Assembly: GCA_023055355.1 (NCBI GenBank) | Contig: JALJCS010000001.1 | Location: forward strand, 71,465,381-71,529,380 | Direction: 5' to 3' | Length of the DNA: 64,000 nt | From: Agelaius tricolor | Taxonomy: Eukaryota > Chordata > Aves > Passeriformes > Icteridae | Shown: piece by piece, positions 39,501 through 51,500 of the stretch | Numbering within the stretch: the stretch's first letter is position 1 | Layout of the letters: the number at the start of each line of letters is the position of its first letter | Notes under the pieces: model-generated | Told to the model about the DNA's origin: nothing | The model's input: the letters and a program-made list of their open reading frames with translations, nothing else | Databases searched by the model: none | Position numbers and translations under genes: made by a program

Positions 39501-42500
39501 AGTGCAGCTTAGTATGGTCACAGAACTGTTTGCACAGTTTTCATGGTGATGTAGAAAAGACCTGACAGGTGTAGACTGTGTCTGTCTGCTTCATGAAACT
39601 GTACTGATGGGACCAGAAATGTAAAGAATGGTAGAAAATCCTGTCCATGGGTTGTGCAATATGCTGGGATAACTTGTCTTAGGTAATTTGTCCTCATTAC
39701 TGTGAGATAGTTTGCGTCTTTATGTTTATATGTAAAAGGTGTTGTTTCTGTGCATGCAGATGACTTGTAACTTTTACTTCAAGGAAAAATTGTTTGGTCA
39801 CCTCTTTCTGTGGGGAAAATAAGGTAAAATCAGCTCTGTGATGGGGATTGGCTCTATCAGTTACTTGAGAATAATTCAATATTTAGCCCTTGAGTGCTTT
39901 TTGTAAATCAAGTTGATATAAATGACACCACTGATCATGAAATCAAAGGTGAAGGCAAATGGGTTCAGCAATTAAATGGTTGATATTGAAGAGAGCAGAA
40001 GTAACTTTTTGGGAAGAAAATTGTGTAATGTGCTGGCTGAATCCACAGGGCTTTTTGTTTCTAGAAAGTCACGTGGGTTTTACACATGAAGAACATGCAC
40101 AGAGTGCACATGGTGACTGTCATTGCTCTAAAACCTTTGTTTCTCCTTTATATCTTCCCCTCTCTTCTGTCAGGAGCAGCAATAAATAGCAGATTTATTT
40201 TTGTAGTATTATAGTTTTAGTATTTGCATGCTGTTTTTTCAAGCAAAATAAAATGTCATATGTCATATAACATCATTAGGGAAGTTTTTAGAAAAAAAAG
40301 AAAAACACAACAGATTGGTAAAGCTGCTTATTCCAGCCTTCTTCCCCATTTTTTCTTTGGAAGTCTGCATTTTTGTACAAATAAGTTGATGAGATTGACA
40401 CTGAAAAAAAAGTTCTGGTGTGTGTACCAGAGCTGTACCTCTCTCTTGTGGAAATTGGATCATATGATAATATTTTGGAATGGTGGAGAAGGGTTATGAA
40501 ATTGTCATCTGTGTTGCTGCTGCTAACAGATGTGCAGATGTTCTCCACCAAAGCATGGAGAGCTTCTTTAGCCTGTGTCATAATGTTGATGAAAGAAACC
40601 TTTTCTGGCAATGCAGTTTGTGTCTAGTCAGGGGTTTATATAAAGGCAGTATGGTGAGGAGGCTGAGCGAGTGTGCCCAAGAAATTTTGGGTTTGTTCCC
40701 GAGTGCCTCTGAGTTGGCATCACTTTGCTTTCCTGTAAAGTGCTTTGCTGACCACATCTCTTGGCAGAAGAATAAATGGATGCTCAGGTCACTTTCTGTA
40801 CTGTAACTATTAAAAGTCCCTTTCTCAGGCTCCTGAGTGAGTGGTGTGAGTGAGTCAAGGCATTTGTATTTTAATTTTCTGTTATGTGTTCCATCAAACC
40901 TGAGGTGCTGGAGCCTGGGCAGCACTTGCCAGAAATCTGTGCTTAAAATTTGTTTCAGAGGCCCAATCTCTGAGTTTGAACCATCCACAACAAAGCTGTA
41001 TTTTCATACCAGGATGCCTTTCAAAACAACAGTGCTATTTTCATTGCCTGTGTCTGCAGCTGCCAGGTTCTCCCTGGGCTCCGCTTGCCTGGAGGTGGAG
41101 TGGCATTTAAAAACCATGCCTGTGTGTCAGGCATAGTGACCTAAAAAGCCAGGCTATAAAAAGATAGTGCAAACAGCTGCTGCTTGGTTGGCTTTTTCCT
41201 TTTCCTCTTGCTTTCCTTTCTTAAAAACAGCTTTCCAGCCTCAAAACAGGGCAACCTAAATAAAAGATTCTGAAGATTTATCTTCATTATAGTTTTTAAC
41301 TGGTGCTCACTAGGTAAATAAACTGAATTCATTTACGACATTTTGAAAATTGTTCATAAATTCAAAGGGCACAATTCTTAGTCCTTTGGTATCATTTTAC
41401 CCCATAACCTCTTCCTGCCCTGCTTTTATTTGTTCTGCTTTAGACCATGTGGAGTACTCCTGATAAACTTTCCAATATGTTGCTAGACTTAGGACTGTGG
41501 TGTACCTTCACAAAATCCTTGTGGACTTGGTGAGGTTGGGGCAGGTCCCTGCCCCTGTGGTGCATGTAGGGCCAGGCTGTGTTGTTCAACCTCCTTCTAG
41601 ATGGAGTGGATAGCTTAATTTTCCATTTCTCTGATGTCCTTAAGGACTTTTCTGTGTTCTACCCCACATTATCTGTAGAAATTTAATCTTTCAAACTCAT
41701 CTTTTGATCAAAATTGTGTGAAGCTGCCCTGTGGATATGAGGCCATTTGGAGCAGGACTGGTGGAAACTGGACAAGACAGAGGAAAAGACAGATGGACAG
41801 CAAGAGCACATAAAAATTTCCATGGAGACACAGACTCAAAGTTTCATCTGCATTTCATTAACAGTTTAATACTTCTTTGTTATGTTAAATGTGCAATGCC
41901 TCTTATTCTGTTTTGAGAAAGTTGATGAACATTTTTCTGCTTTTTGGGATTAACTAGACTGGGCCTTAGTCTCCTGTTAGGATCATTGCTGTAGTGATAC
42001 AAGTAACATTAAATTGTTTTCTTCCTCTTCTTTTTGTCTAATACTTCTACATGTTTGGTACGTTTCTGTACAAAGAAATTGTGATAATTTGAACTTTCCC
42101 CAAAGCTGGTTGTAGAGTTTGTATGGAATTGAAAGCAATTTCCTTTTACTCCATTGATAACGTGCAAAATATTTCTATACAGGTAGAAGAAGGATGGTGG
42201 AGTGGAATACTAAATGGCAAGGCAGGGATGTTTCCTTCAAACTTTGTGAAAGAATTGGAATCAACGGATGATGGAGAAACACAGGATGCTCTGGATGACA
42301 CAGGTAGTGTTCTGTTTGTTGCAAACTCTTAGCAAAGTAATTTTTGATTTCTGGTATAATTTGGGGTATTATGGTTAAAGTACAACAAAGTTGTAAAGAA
42401 TTCAGTCTTCCTAAGAATGATGTTCTCATTTCTTTCCAGAAAGAGTTAATGCTGAATATGAGGATACATGTCTGCTCCCATTTTCACTCATAATAAAATT

Positions 42501-45500
42501 GCAGTCAAAGTCTTAATCTTGCAAATGTGTGGTATACACTTTATCACTAGAAATTTTATCATATTCAAAGTTGATATTTTTTAGACTTGGATATAAAATT
42601 ATTCTTTTGTTTAATAGCTTTTTTCAGTCTTATTCTCACAGACATGAGCTCTCTAAAACAGAAAATTCAAGTGTTTAACCAAGTCATTTAGGAATCAAAA
42701 CAGTGTGGAGAGCCTCAACTTAAAATAAGTCCACGAAGGAGATCCCTGTTGAGTTTGTGAGTTTCCCAGGATGAGGTGAGAGATGAGGAATCTGACTCCA
42801 TGTTCTCAGAAGGCTGATTTATTATTTTATGGTATTATATTATATTAAAGAATGCTATACTAAAACTATACTAAAGAAGGAGAAAGGATACAGACAGAAG
42901 GCTTAACAAGAATGATAATGAAAAACTCGTGACTGACTCCTCAGAGTCCAGCACAGCTGATGGTGATTGGTCATTAAGTAAAAACAATTCACAGGAAACC
43001 AATCAAACATACACCTGTTGGTAAACAATGTCCAGACCACATTCCAAACACAGGAGCAGCAATCAGATAATTACTGTTTTCATTCTTTTCTGAGGCTTCT
43101 CAGCTTCCCAGGAGAAGAAATCTTAGTGAAGGGATTTTTCAGAAAATATGACCATGACAGGTCCCAGTTCTTAGGCCTTAGATTATGTTTTAATCTAACA
43201 ATAAGATGTTTTTAAGGCAGGATTTACATTTGGCTGTCCTTTTCTGGCCATGACTGTATAGCTAGGGCAGAAGCAGATGCTCTGTGGCTGGACAGTAGCC
43301 TGGGTGGTGCCAGGCAGGTCTGTGCTTTACAGGCAATTACTCTGTTCCCTTGAAAATGCACTTTAGAAACATTTCAATCTGTGAAGATGAATTTGAAGTG
43401 GACTTGTCATATGGTATTGCTGAAACAGGAATGTTTTTTGGGAACATCGTAGCAGGAGTTAATTGATTTTTAAAAGACAGTGGTCTAACATTTGAGAAAA
43501 ACAGGGTTTTTTTTTACCTTGTGGTGATGTGCACCTTCATTTGCGTGGTGTCCAGTACTGATTGCTTCAAAAAAGGTCTTGCTCATACATAGGGAAGAGC
43601 CTGGCTTGGAATTTTTTTTTGGAAATTGTGGAAATCACAGTAGCATAAAATAAGAGTTTGACTTGAGCAGTCCCAAATGGCTCAGTGGCTGTTTCCTTGG
43701 AGGTCAAGTTCCCTGAGTTTAGTGGGGTCTGGTGCAGTGAATTTACAAATGGGTATATGTTGATCTTAATTGTTGGATTCTGAGATCAGTGACAGTGCAT
43801 AGTAATTTGAAGTAATTGTATTTCCTGTCAGTACCTAACAAGTTGGGGTGTTCAGCCTCTCATCCCCCGGGGGTTGTATTTAATGCTCAGTACTTTCACA
43901 GTCAGGGTCTGGAGTACCTTTTGGTTCCCACCTCACTCTTGGGAAACAGTCCTTTCACTCACTTGTGGCCATTCAAAGGTGCAGCCTGGGCTTTGCCCAC
44001 CAAAGGGATGTTTAGCTGTCCTATGACATATGAGGGGGGTATAACTAAATAAAGAGCAGCTGGGTAGACAAAAGGTGAGCAACTGCAAGAGAACTTCGCT
44101 TCACGGTACCATCAAAATATCTTAAATTAATGATAGGAGGAAGAGGCTTTAATCTTTATTGCAGTTCACAGGCCTGCATGGGCTGAAAAGAACTTGACGC
44201 AAAGACTAAAAGACGTGGAGGCCACTTTGACTCTGGTTTATAAAAGCTGTCTGCTTTCACATGACTGTCTCCTGGAATTCTGCATGCAAAAGTTGCTTGA
44301 CTATGTATACTAATTTGTGGACTTGAACAGATCTAACCATAGTTTAAAAACTTCTTAAAAAAAGAGTTGCAAAGCTCTTAGCAACAAAATTAAGTTATTC
44401 TCTGAAATACATTTCTGGGGGGTGGATAAATGCTGTCTCTTAAAACTGAAAGATTAAAAGAATTGTAAATAGTTGAATTATCCAGCAGTGATTAATTTCC
44501 AACAACTGTATCTGGTTTGAATGCTTGGAGCATTTTGAGCAGTAGGAAAATGTCTCTTTGGTTCCTTGAGAGGCATCACTCTGCCCCTGAAATACACTCT
44601 CTTTTCCTGTGACAGTTGAAACATGTTTGGATTCATTATGGACCTTTATTGATTATTGCTTTCTGTGCTTGTAGCTGTTCAAATGAGAAGCTTTTAAATG
44701 TTGGACTAAAATGCCATTTTCAGAGAGTGCATAAGCAGCGTCTCATAAAACTAATGGAAACCACTAATGTTCACAGGCTGTGGAGCCTGAGTGATAATTG
44801 AAATAGCAAGAGTATTAGTGAGCTGTTGACTTAGTTGCCAGAGTAATCAGGACAAAACGGGTGTGATTTAAGTTGGTCTTACATTAAATATAAAATGAGA
44901 ACAAATGTGAGGTGTTACAGCTACAGTGGTGTTCCTTAAAAAGCTCTTTATCAGGAGGAGTGCACAAAACTGTGCTGCTTCCACTTTTTTCCCAGAAGAG
45001 CTAATAAATAATTTCAGCATTTAAAATAGCTTTCCCTTTCTTATTTTATTTTCAGAGCCTGTTTTCAATAGTCCTACCTCACCTGTGACCTCTCCAGGAA
45101 ATGGGAGTGAACCTGCTTTGGGACCAGCACAGCCAAAGAAAATCCGAGGTGTTGGGTTTGGAGATATCTTTAAGGAAGGCTCAGTGAAACTCAAAACAAG
45201 ATTATCCAGTAATGAATCAGAAGATAAAAAGCAAGATAAGGTTCGTAGTGGTACATATCGTTCTTTTGAGATTTCCTGTAAAAATAATTTAGGAGATGTG
45301 GAATCTGACCATTACCCTCTCATAGGGCTCTTGCCTATAAAACAAAGCAAATCTCCTTGAATATGTTTCACAGTAAGTTGTATTTAACATTGATTCCAAA
45401 AGGTCTATTCAAATGTCTTGGTATTTAAATCATTAGAGACTAAAAACCAAGCTGATACATAAATTCTCTTTTCAGAGTCATGTGGTGAAAGACACAGTGG

Positions 45501-48500
45501 CATCTCAAACACATCTGCAGTGTGAGGTCCCTCTCGTTCACCTTGTAACAGACTTTATGTATAGTATGGGAGAAGATTAAGTCTACCAATATAAGTTAAA
45601 TTTGTTTTTTAAAACAAGGAATATTTTGGCATTTCTTTGTGTTTTGGCTTATTTGGGTTTTTTTCTCAAGTTTTGGCGGATGTTGAGACTGCTGTTCTAG
45701 GTGTCAACTGCCATTACCTTCAGTGAGTGCTACCAAGCTTCATAAATTACTGGTTACGTAAGCCTGTAAGCCTTACACAGAAATGCAGTTCTAGGATTTT
45801 GCATTTTCTTTTCCCCATTTTTTATGGTTGAGTGGGAAAAGGAGCCCTTTTATTCTTTGTTTGAATTTTATTTTGATCTGAACTCAAGAGCACTCTTACT
45901 CCTTGGAAGCACAGCAACAATGCTCAGTCCTTTAACTTGAGTTTACTATTCCAAGAGCTTATATATGGATTTTCAGCTTTTGGTAAATTAAAGGCAGCTG
46001 AGATAATCCAGTTTTGACTCAGGTGATAAAGAAAGCTTTTAAAAACTTTGTCTATTTCAATTTCTGTTTGTGGGTTATGGTCATTAATGCTGTTCTGGTG
46101 AGTGATTTGTTTTCCTCTGCCATGGTAATAATTGTATTGATGTAGGGCAATATGTGAGGTGAGTCCCTGGGAGGAGGGAGGATCGGAGACTTCCTTGAAT
46201 GTGTTTTTCTTCAGTAGCAATGCTCAGAGCAATGGCATGGTGTGTGTAGTGTTTGTTTCTGGTCTGGTCAGAGCATCAGATTTGGAAAAGTTGCAAGTGT
46301 GTTGCCTTGTGTTTAAAGCTTGGGGAATGTTGCTTCCTAAAGAAGGTGTTGTTTAGAAAAGGTCTGTGGCAGACCTTACTGCAACCTTTCAATACATAGA
46401 TGGATATATAGATGGAGAGAGACTTCTTACTGAGGTCTGTAATGAGAGGACAAGGGGCAGTGGTTTGAACTAAAAGAGGGGAGACTTAGGAAGAAAAGAG
46501 AGGAGGTAAGGAAGGTGCTCTTCATGGTGAGGGAGGTGGGGTGCTGGAACAGATTGTCCACACAAGTTATGATTACCACATCTTTGGGATTGTTCAAGGC
46601 CAGAATGGAAGGGGCTTTCAGCAGCCCGGTTCTGTGGGAGGTGTCCGTGCTCATGGCAGGGAGTTGGACTTGGATGGTCACTGAAGGTCCCTTCCAGCTC
46701 AAACTTCTCCATGATTCTGTGAAGTCACATGGATTCTCCTCATTCCTCCCCTTTGTCCCTTGATGTGGCAGGCTGTGATCACTACTGTGGTGTTCATGTG
46801 AATGCTATTAAGAGTAGGTTTTCAGAACCTAGCTTCCAATTTGCTTTCTTGTCATGAGATTGATCATTCAAAAGGGTGCCTCCCTCCTGTCTGCCTTGTC
46901 ACTTGGGAATGTAAAGAGCCTTTCCAAACTCGTGCAATTAATATGAAGTCTGCTCAGACCTTTTGAATTGTTCTATTTGACTAAATATATGCAGTGACAT
47001 ATGCTGTGCAGTTTTGGTTGGCCTGTCTGGAAAGGTCTGGTAGATAATTTCACATCAAGAGAGGAAATTAAGTGAGAAAACAGTTTTGCATAGCTTAATG
47101 TCAGAGAAATAAACATTTTAGTTTAGCACTTAATATTCCACTTAAACTTGTTGCCAAAGTCATCCCAAAGGTGGACAGACTTACAGAACAGCATGGAGAG
47201 CCCAAGGGAGATAATTCTCATGAATCTCTTGTAAAAATAGATGGCTTCCTTGGATTTATGCTTAACTTGCTTTGGCGCTAGCTGATGAAATGCTTGGAGA
47301 GCACTGTCAGTCTTATAAGACAGTAAGAAAAAAATAAGAAAGCTGTGTAGAGGAGAGGTCTCTTTTCCCTTGGAAAATTCAAGCTGTTCAGCACAGGAAG
47401 ACTGAGCACTGATGGATCTGATGGGCCCAAGAATGTAAATGCTGCTGCAGGAGATCCTTCCAGCTCTCCCAACATCCCATGTGGGCTCAGGCTATTTATA
47501 CCCTGTCTGCCTAAACTTCCTCTCTTATTCCTAATTGCATCTTACATTGGAAGGGGAAATGCAGAAAACTATTTCCATGTTGGAGGTGTTTAATCTCAGA
47601 GGAGGGTTATTTTAGTGCTTCCTTCATATACCATTCTGGAGAGAGTTAAATTGCATAGGTACTGCAGGAACATCCCAAATGACCTTGGCTTCTTCTATGG
47701 TATGTCAGAGGCACCAAGCATCAGCCTACAGGCATTGTCTGGCTCTAAGGAGAGTAAATCCAGTTTCTCTGACAGTAGAAGATCTGCAAAGTTGAACTGT
47801 AGATGAAAATGAGCAGAGTAACTAAAGGCAGTGGGATTTTTCATATCAGTAATGCTGTTAGGGCTGCTCAGGTGAGTACTGAATGTAAGATCATATTCTG
47901 TGTTTGTAGCTCTGGGTGTGAAGAGGTGGATGCAGCTGAAGCTGTCGGAATCTGCCTGGCAGCTCAGTAAGTTTCTGAGGGGAAAAATTAAATATTCTGT
48001 AATTTATTTTAGTTAGATGTTAAACTCTGAAACTTGTGGCAATGCATCTTTGTTTTTTCATTTAGGAGAAATCTCTAGTGACACTTGAACTGTTCTGTAC
48101 AAATTGCTGAGAGAGAAGGGAAGCTGGGATGGGTTTTCATGTTCTCTTTCATTTGTCTGAATAGTTAAAAACTGCTTGTCTGAAGTGCTGTATGGCTGCT
48201 GAGTATCCCTGCCTTATTCCAGTGCAGAGTAAGCATGGCCAGAGAGTTACTGTGAGCAGAGCTGTTAAATAACTGCTTCTGTTATGTGCTGGAGGAGGCA
48301 ATATTCAGGCTAATGGGAGAGTAACACCTGGAACGGCTGAAATACAATTGCTAAAGTATATTTGACCATATCCTGAGATCAGCTTCCAGTTTGAAAGCTG
48401 TGCTCTGTCTTTGACCAGTCGACAAACTCTAAGTGCAGTGTCTGTAATGAAGTAAATACAGTAAGCTAAGTACTTAGTGGGAAAACTCATTAAATCTCTT

Positions 48501-51500
48501 GGAGATGGTAATTTTCATCATCTCAGCTAATGAAAAATTCAGTATCTTCCATAGCCTAATAACAAACAAAACTTGAAAGAATTTTTGTTAACAAAGTTCT
48601 TTTTCCTTAATATAGCCATTACCTAACCATCCTCCTGGAACAAAGTTAATTCATTTTCCCAGTACAACAAAAACTGAAAACACACCTGAAGTAATAAAAC
48701 CAGAAGCTGAAAGTAAACCAAAAGGTAAGGTTGATGGATATTTACATCTGTTATGTGGTAATCCTTTCTTATGAACTATTTGGTTATCAGTTTGTTTTTT
48801 TGGTGTTAAAATCTAAAACGTCTACGTGTACTGAAGTTTTGTGTAATGTTCTGTACCCTTGAGGAGTTAGGCAAGTGCAAAAAAGTCTAAAGTAATTTTT
48901 GCTTACATTTCTTCAGAAAAAAAATCAAAAACATTTGTAGGGTTATCTCCTAGAACAAAATAAGGCTGGGATAGGAACTTTTATTGCAATAGTCGTTTTG
49001 CATTAATTTTCTGTTGACATGTTGTTTACTTTCTGCCTGGTTTGATTCTGAGGGGGTGCTGGAGACCTATTTCCATGGAACAGTCTCCCAGCACAATTTC
49101 TGTCCCCAGGTTACACAAGTTCCTTTGTAGGCTCAGGATTTTCTGTGGAGGTGGCAGCATGCATCTGAAAGTTGGTGCTTAGATTGTGTTGAGGTCTCTT
49201 CCCTTCATAATCCAGTTCCATTGTGATTCTGTTTATGCTGTTTTTTTATTTTTCTTTTTTATCTCTTAAGAATTTATGACTTCATTTAGCTGCCAAATTG
49301 CACAGTTTTATCAAGAGAGATATTTTTAAGTCAACCCAAAACGTCTTGTGGGAGTGCCAATCCCTATGAAAAATTAACTTTGATTATGTGACGTGTAGAC
49401 TGCTCATTTCCCCGGTTCCATAGCAGACATTTTGTCAACTTCTGTATTGTAATTTTAAGTATATTTTTGTTTTATGTGGAAGTACCTTATTTTGGTGTGT
49501 TGTTTTCTATGGAATGCATAATTTGCAGAAATAAGAAAACTGCAACATCTTGCTTTTAAACCATTCTAGTGCTATTGCTCTAAGAACCAGCAAGACAACA
49601 TGCAGCCCTGAGCATTGTGAAATTTGACTTGTCTAAAAATATGCATAAAAATTAACGCAACTCTGCCTAGAAAAAAATGCCAACATTCAATGCTGGACAC
49701 CCAAAGCATTCAGTATTTAGCTCCTTTAATAGTTTCAGGTGCATCTCATGCTAAAAGCATGGAAGTTGATCTAATCCTGTAGCCATGCGGAGTCTCTCTC
49801 CCAGAGAAGCAAATATGTCAGAGAGGAACTTAAATATGACAGTAATAGAAGCTGTGGGAGAACATCAGTAGGTAATACCTACAGACACCACAAAAGAACA
49901 TCTTAAACCTTAGGCTTGTTTTTCTTCCTTAGTGTTTTATTTAAATATAGACCATAGTGTAGTTGATGTGTCTCATCCTCAGTTTTAAGAGACCAGGTTT
50001 TAAAATAAACTGTGTTCATCTCTTAGCAGATAAATGCAGACCTCTGAAATGTTTAGGCTAGGTTGGCTTATTTTGCAGTGAGGCTCTTCTGGTTTTGGAA
50101 GTTTGTTTTGGCCTCTGATGCAAGTATATAAAAATATTTTCTTTAAAAAGTAAAATAATCACAATTTGATCACTTTTTCCCCCAGTTATAATAGGATACA
50201 AAATCTATATATATTATCTCTTCAAGCTTGGCATACTTTGGCATTTTAACATAATGGTTATTACTCCTTTTTCTTTGTGAATACAAGTTGTGCATTTTTA
50301 AACTAAAGATGTGTATCTTGATTAAACAAAACACAACAACAGCAAAAAGGTTTGACTGCAACTGATTTATTCTCTTGCCACCCAGCAAAAGCTATCATTA
50401 AGAATTGCAGATGATTCTGTGATTCTGTGACCTGATGGTGTGCTGCTCTAACTGGAGGGTGAAGCAGCTGCTCATTGTGCTGTCAGTACCAAACACCTGA
50501 TAGGTTATGGCAGCAGCTAAAGAGTCCTTTCTGTTTGCTTCCTCTTTCTTAGTGTGTCAGATACAGAAATACAACGTTTTTAGCTGCTAAATTGTTTAAT
50601 ATGTGCTGGGGTTAAAAAGTCTATGTTTATGTATTTTGGCCTTTCTCATGATTGTTTTTGTGCCAGTGTGGGAAGGAAAACAAATCCTCTTGCCTTTTCA
50701 ATTGTTACCACAATTTAAAATGGATTAGTTTTGAATTGTTCCAAATGGAAAGAAAATAATTATTCTTTCTGCTTTTGCAGAAGAGGCTGTGGCCGAGAGT
50801 TGATGGCTCAGATGAGCTCTGGTTTCAGGTGCTTAGCCAAGGAATGCCTTTGCTTTAGTTACTTGGTTGTTTCACTGCGCAATATCTGAAGTCTGCTGCC
50901 TGAAATTTCTGTAGCTGTACATGTTAATCAGGGATGTATCTTGAAAACAGCTGCCTGTATTTAATTGGGATTGCAAATTTGAAATTTAGATCAATTTTGA
51001 GAAAACAGATAAAAACTCTAATAAGCTTGTGTAAAGTAGCTCAAAATTGAATATATAAATGCTATTGGGGGGGTAGGTGTGCTGTAACATTTTTAACTGT
51101 TACACTTTTAATGCCTCTTTTTTCCCTCTGAAATCAGAGGGCTTGAATAAAGTTGCTGTTGTGAAAAAAAATGCTTTAGGGCTTATACTTCTAACTTCTC
51201 AAGGATCTATTTCCTTTGCTCAATAAGTATATAATCTTATTTTTGCTTTCATTTGAATATTCATAAATCAGTCTCAGGTGGCTGGTCTAGAAGGAAAGTA
51301 TGATTATAGTGTGAATTTCTCAGCTCTCAGACAGCATAAGTAAGCTGTTATAAGGAATGTTACTACCCATGGTATCCAGATTAATTATGCTCCTCTGTTC
51401 CAGCCAAGGAATATTGCAGGACAATATTTTCCTATGATGGCTCAAATGATGAACTTAGCTTTAAAGAAGGCGAGATCATTCAAATTATCAGTAAGGTAAG

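Larger units (their letters stand above)
42304..45055 (+). other. CD2AP: CD2AP intron 5
   Basis: This is 2.75 kb from GTAGTG to TTATTTTCAG. It holds the solo LTR at 42747-43159. The rest is unique AT-rich sequence in which I see no exon. Confidence 0.87.

Noticed and set aside
40578..40988. 136-codon minus-strand frame in intron 4
   Set aside because: Competing open frames on the plus strand and no recognisable protein. Judged chance.
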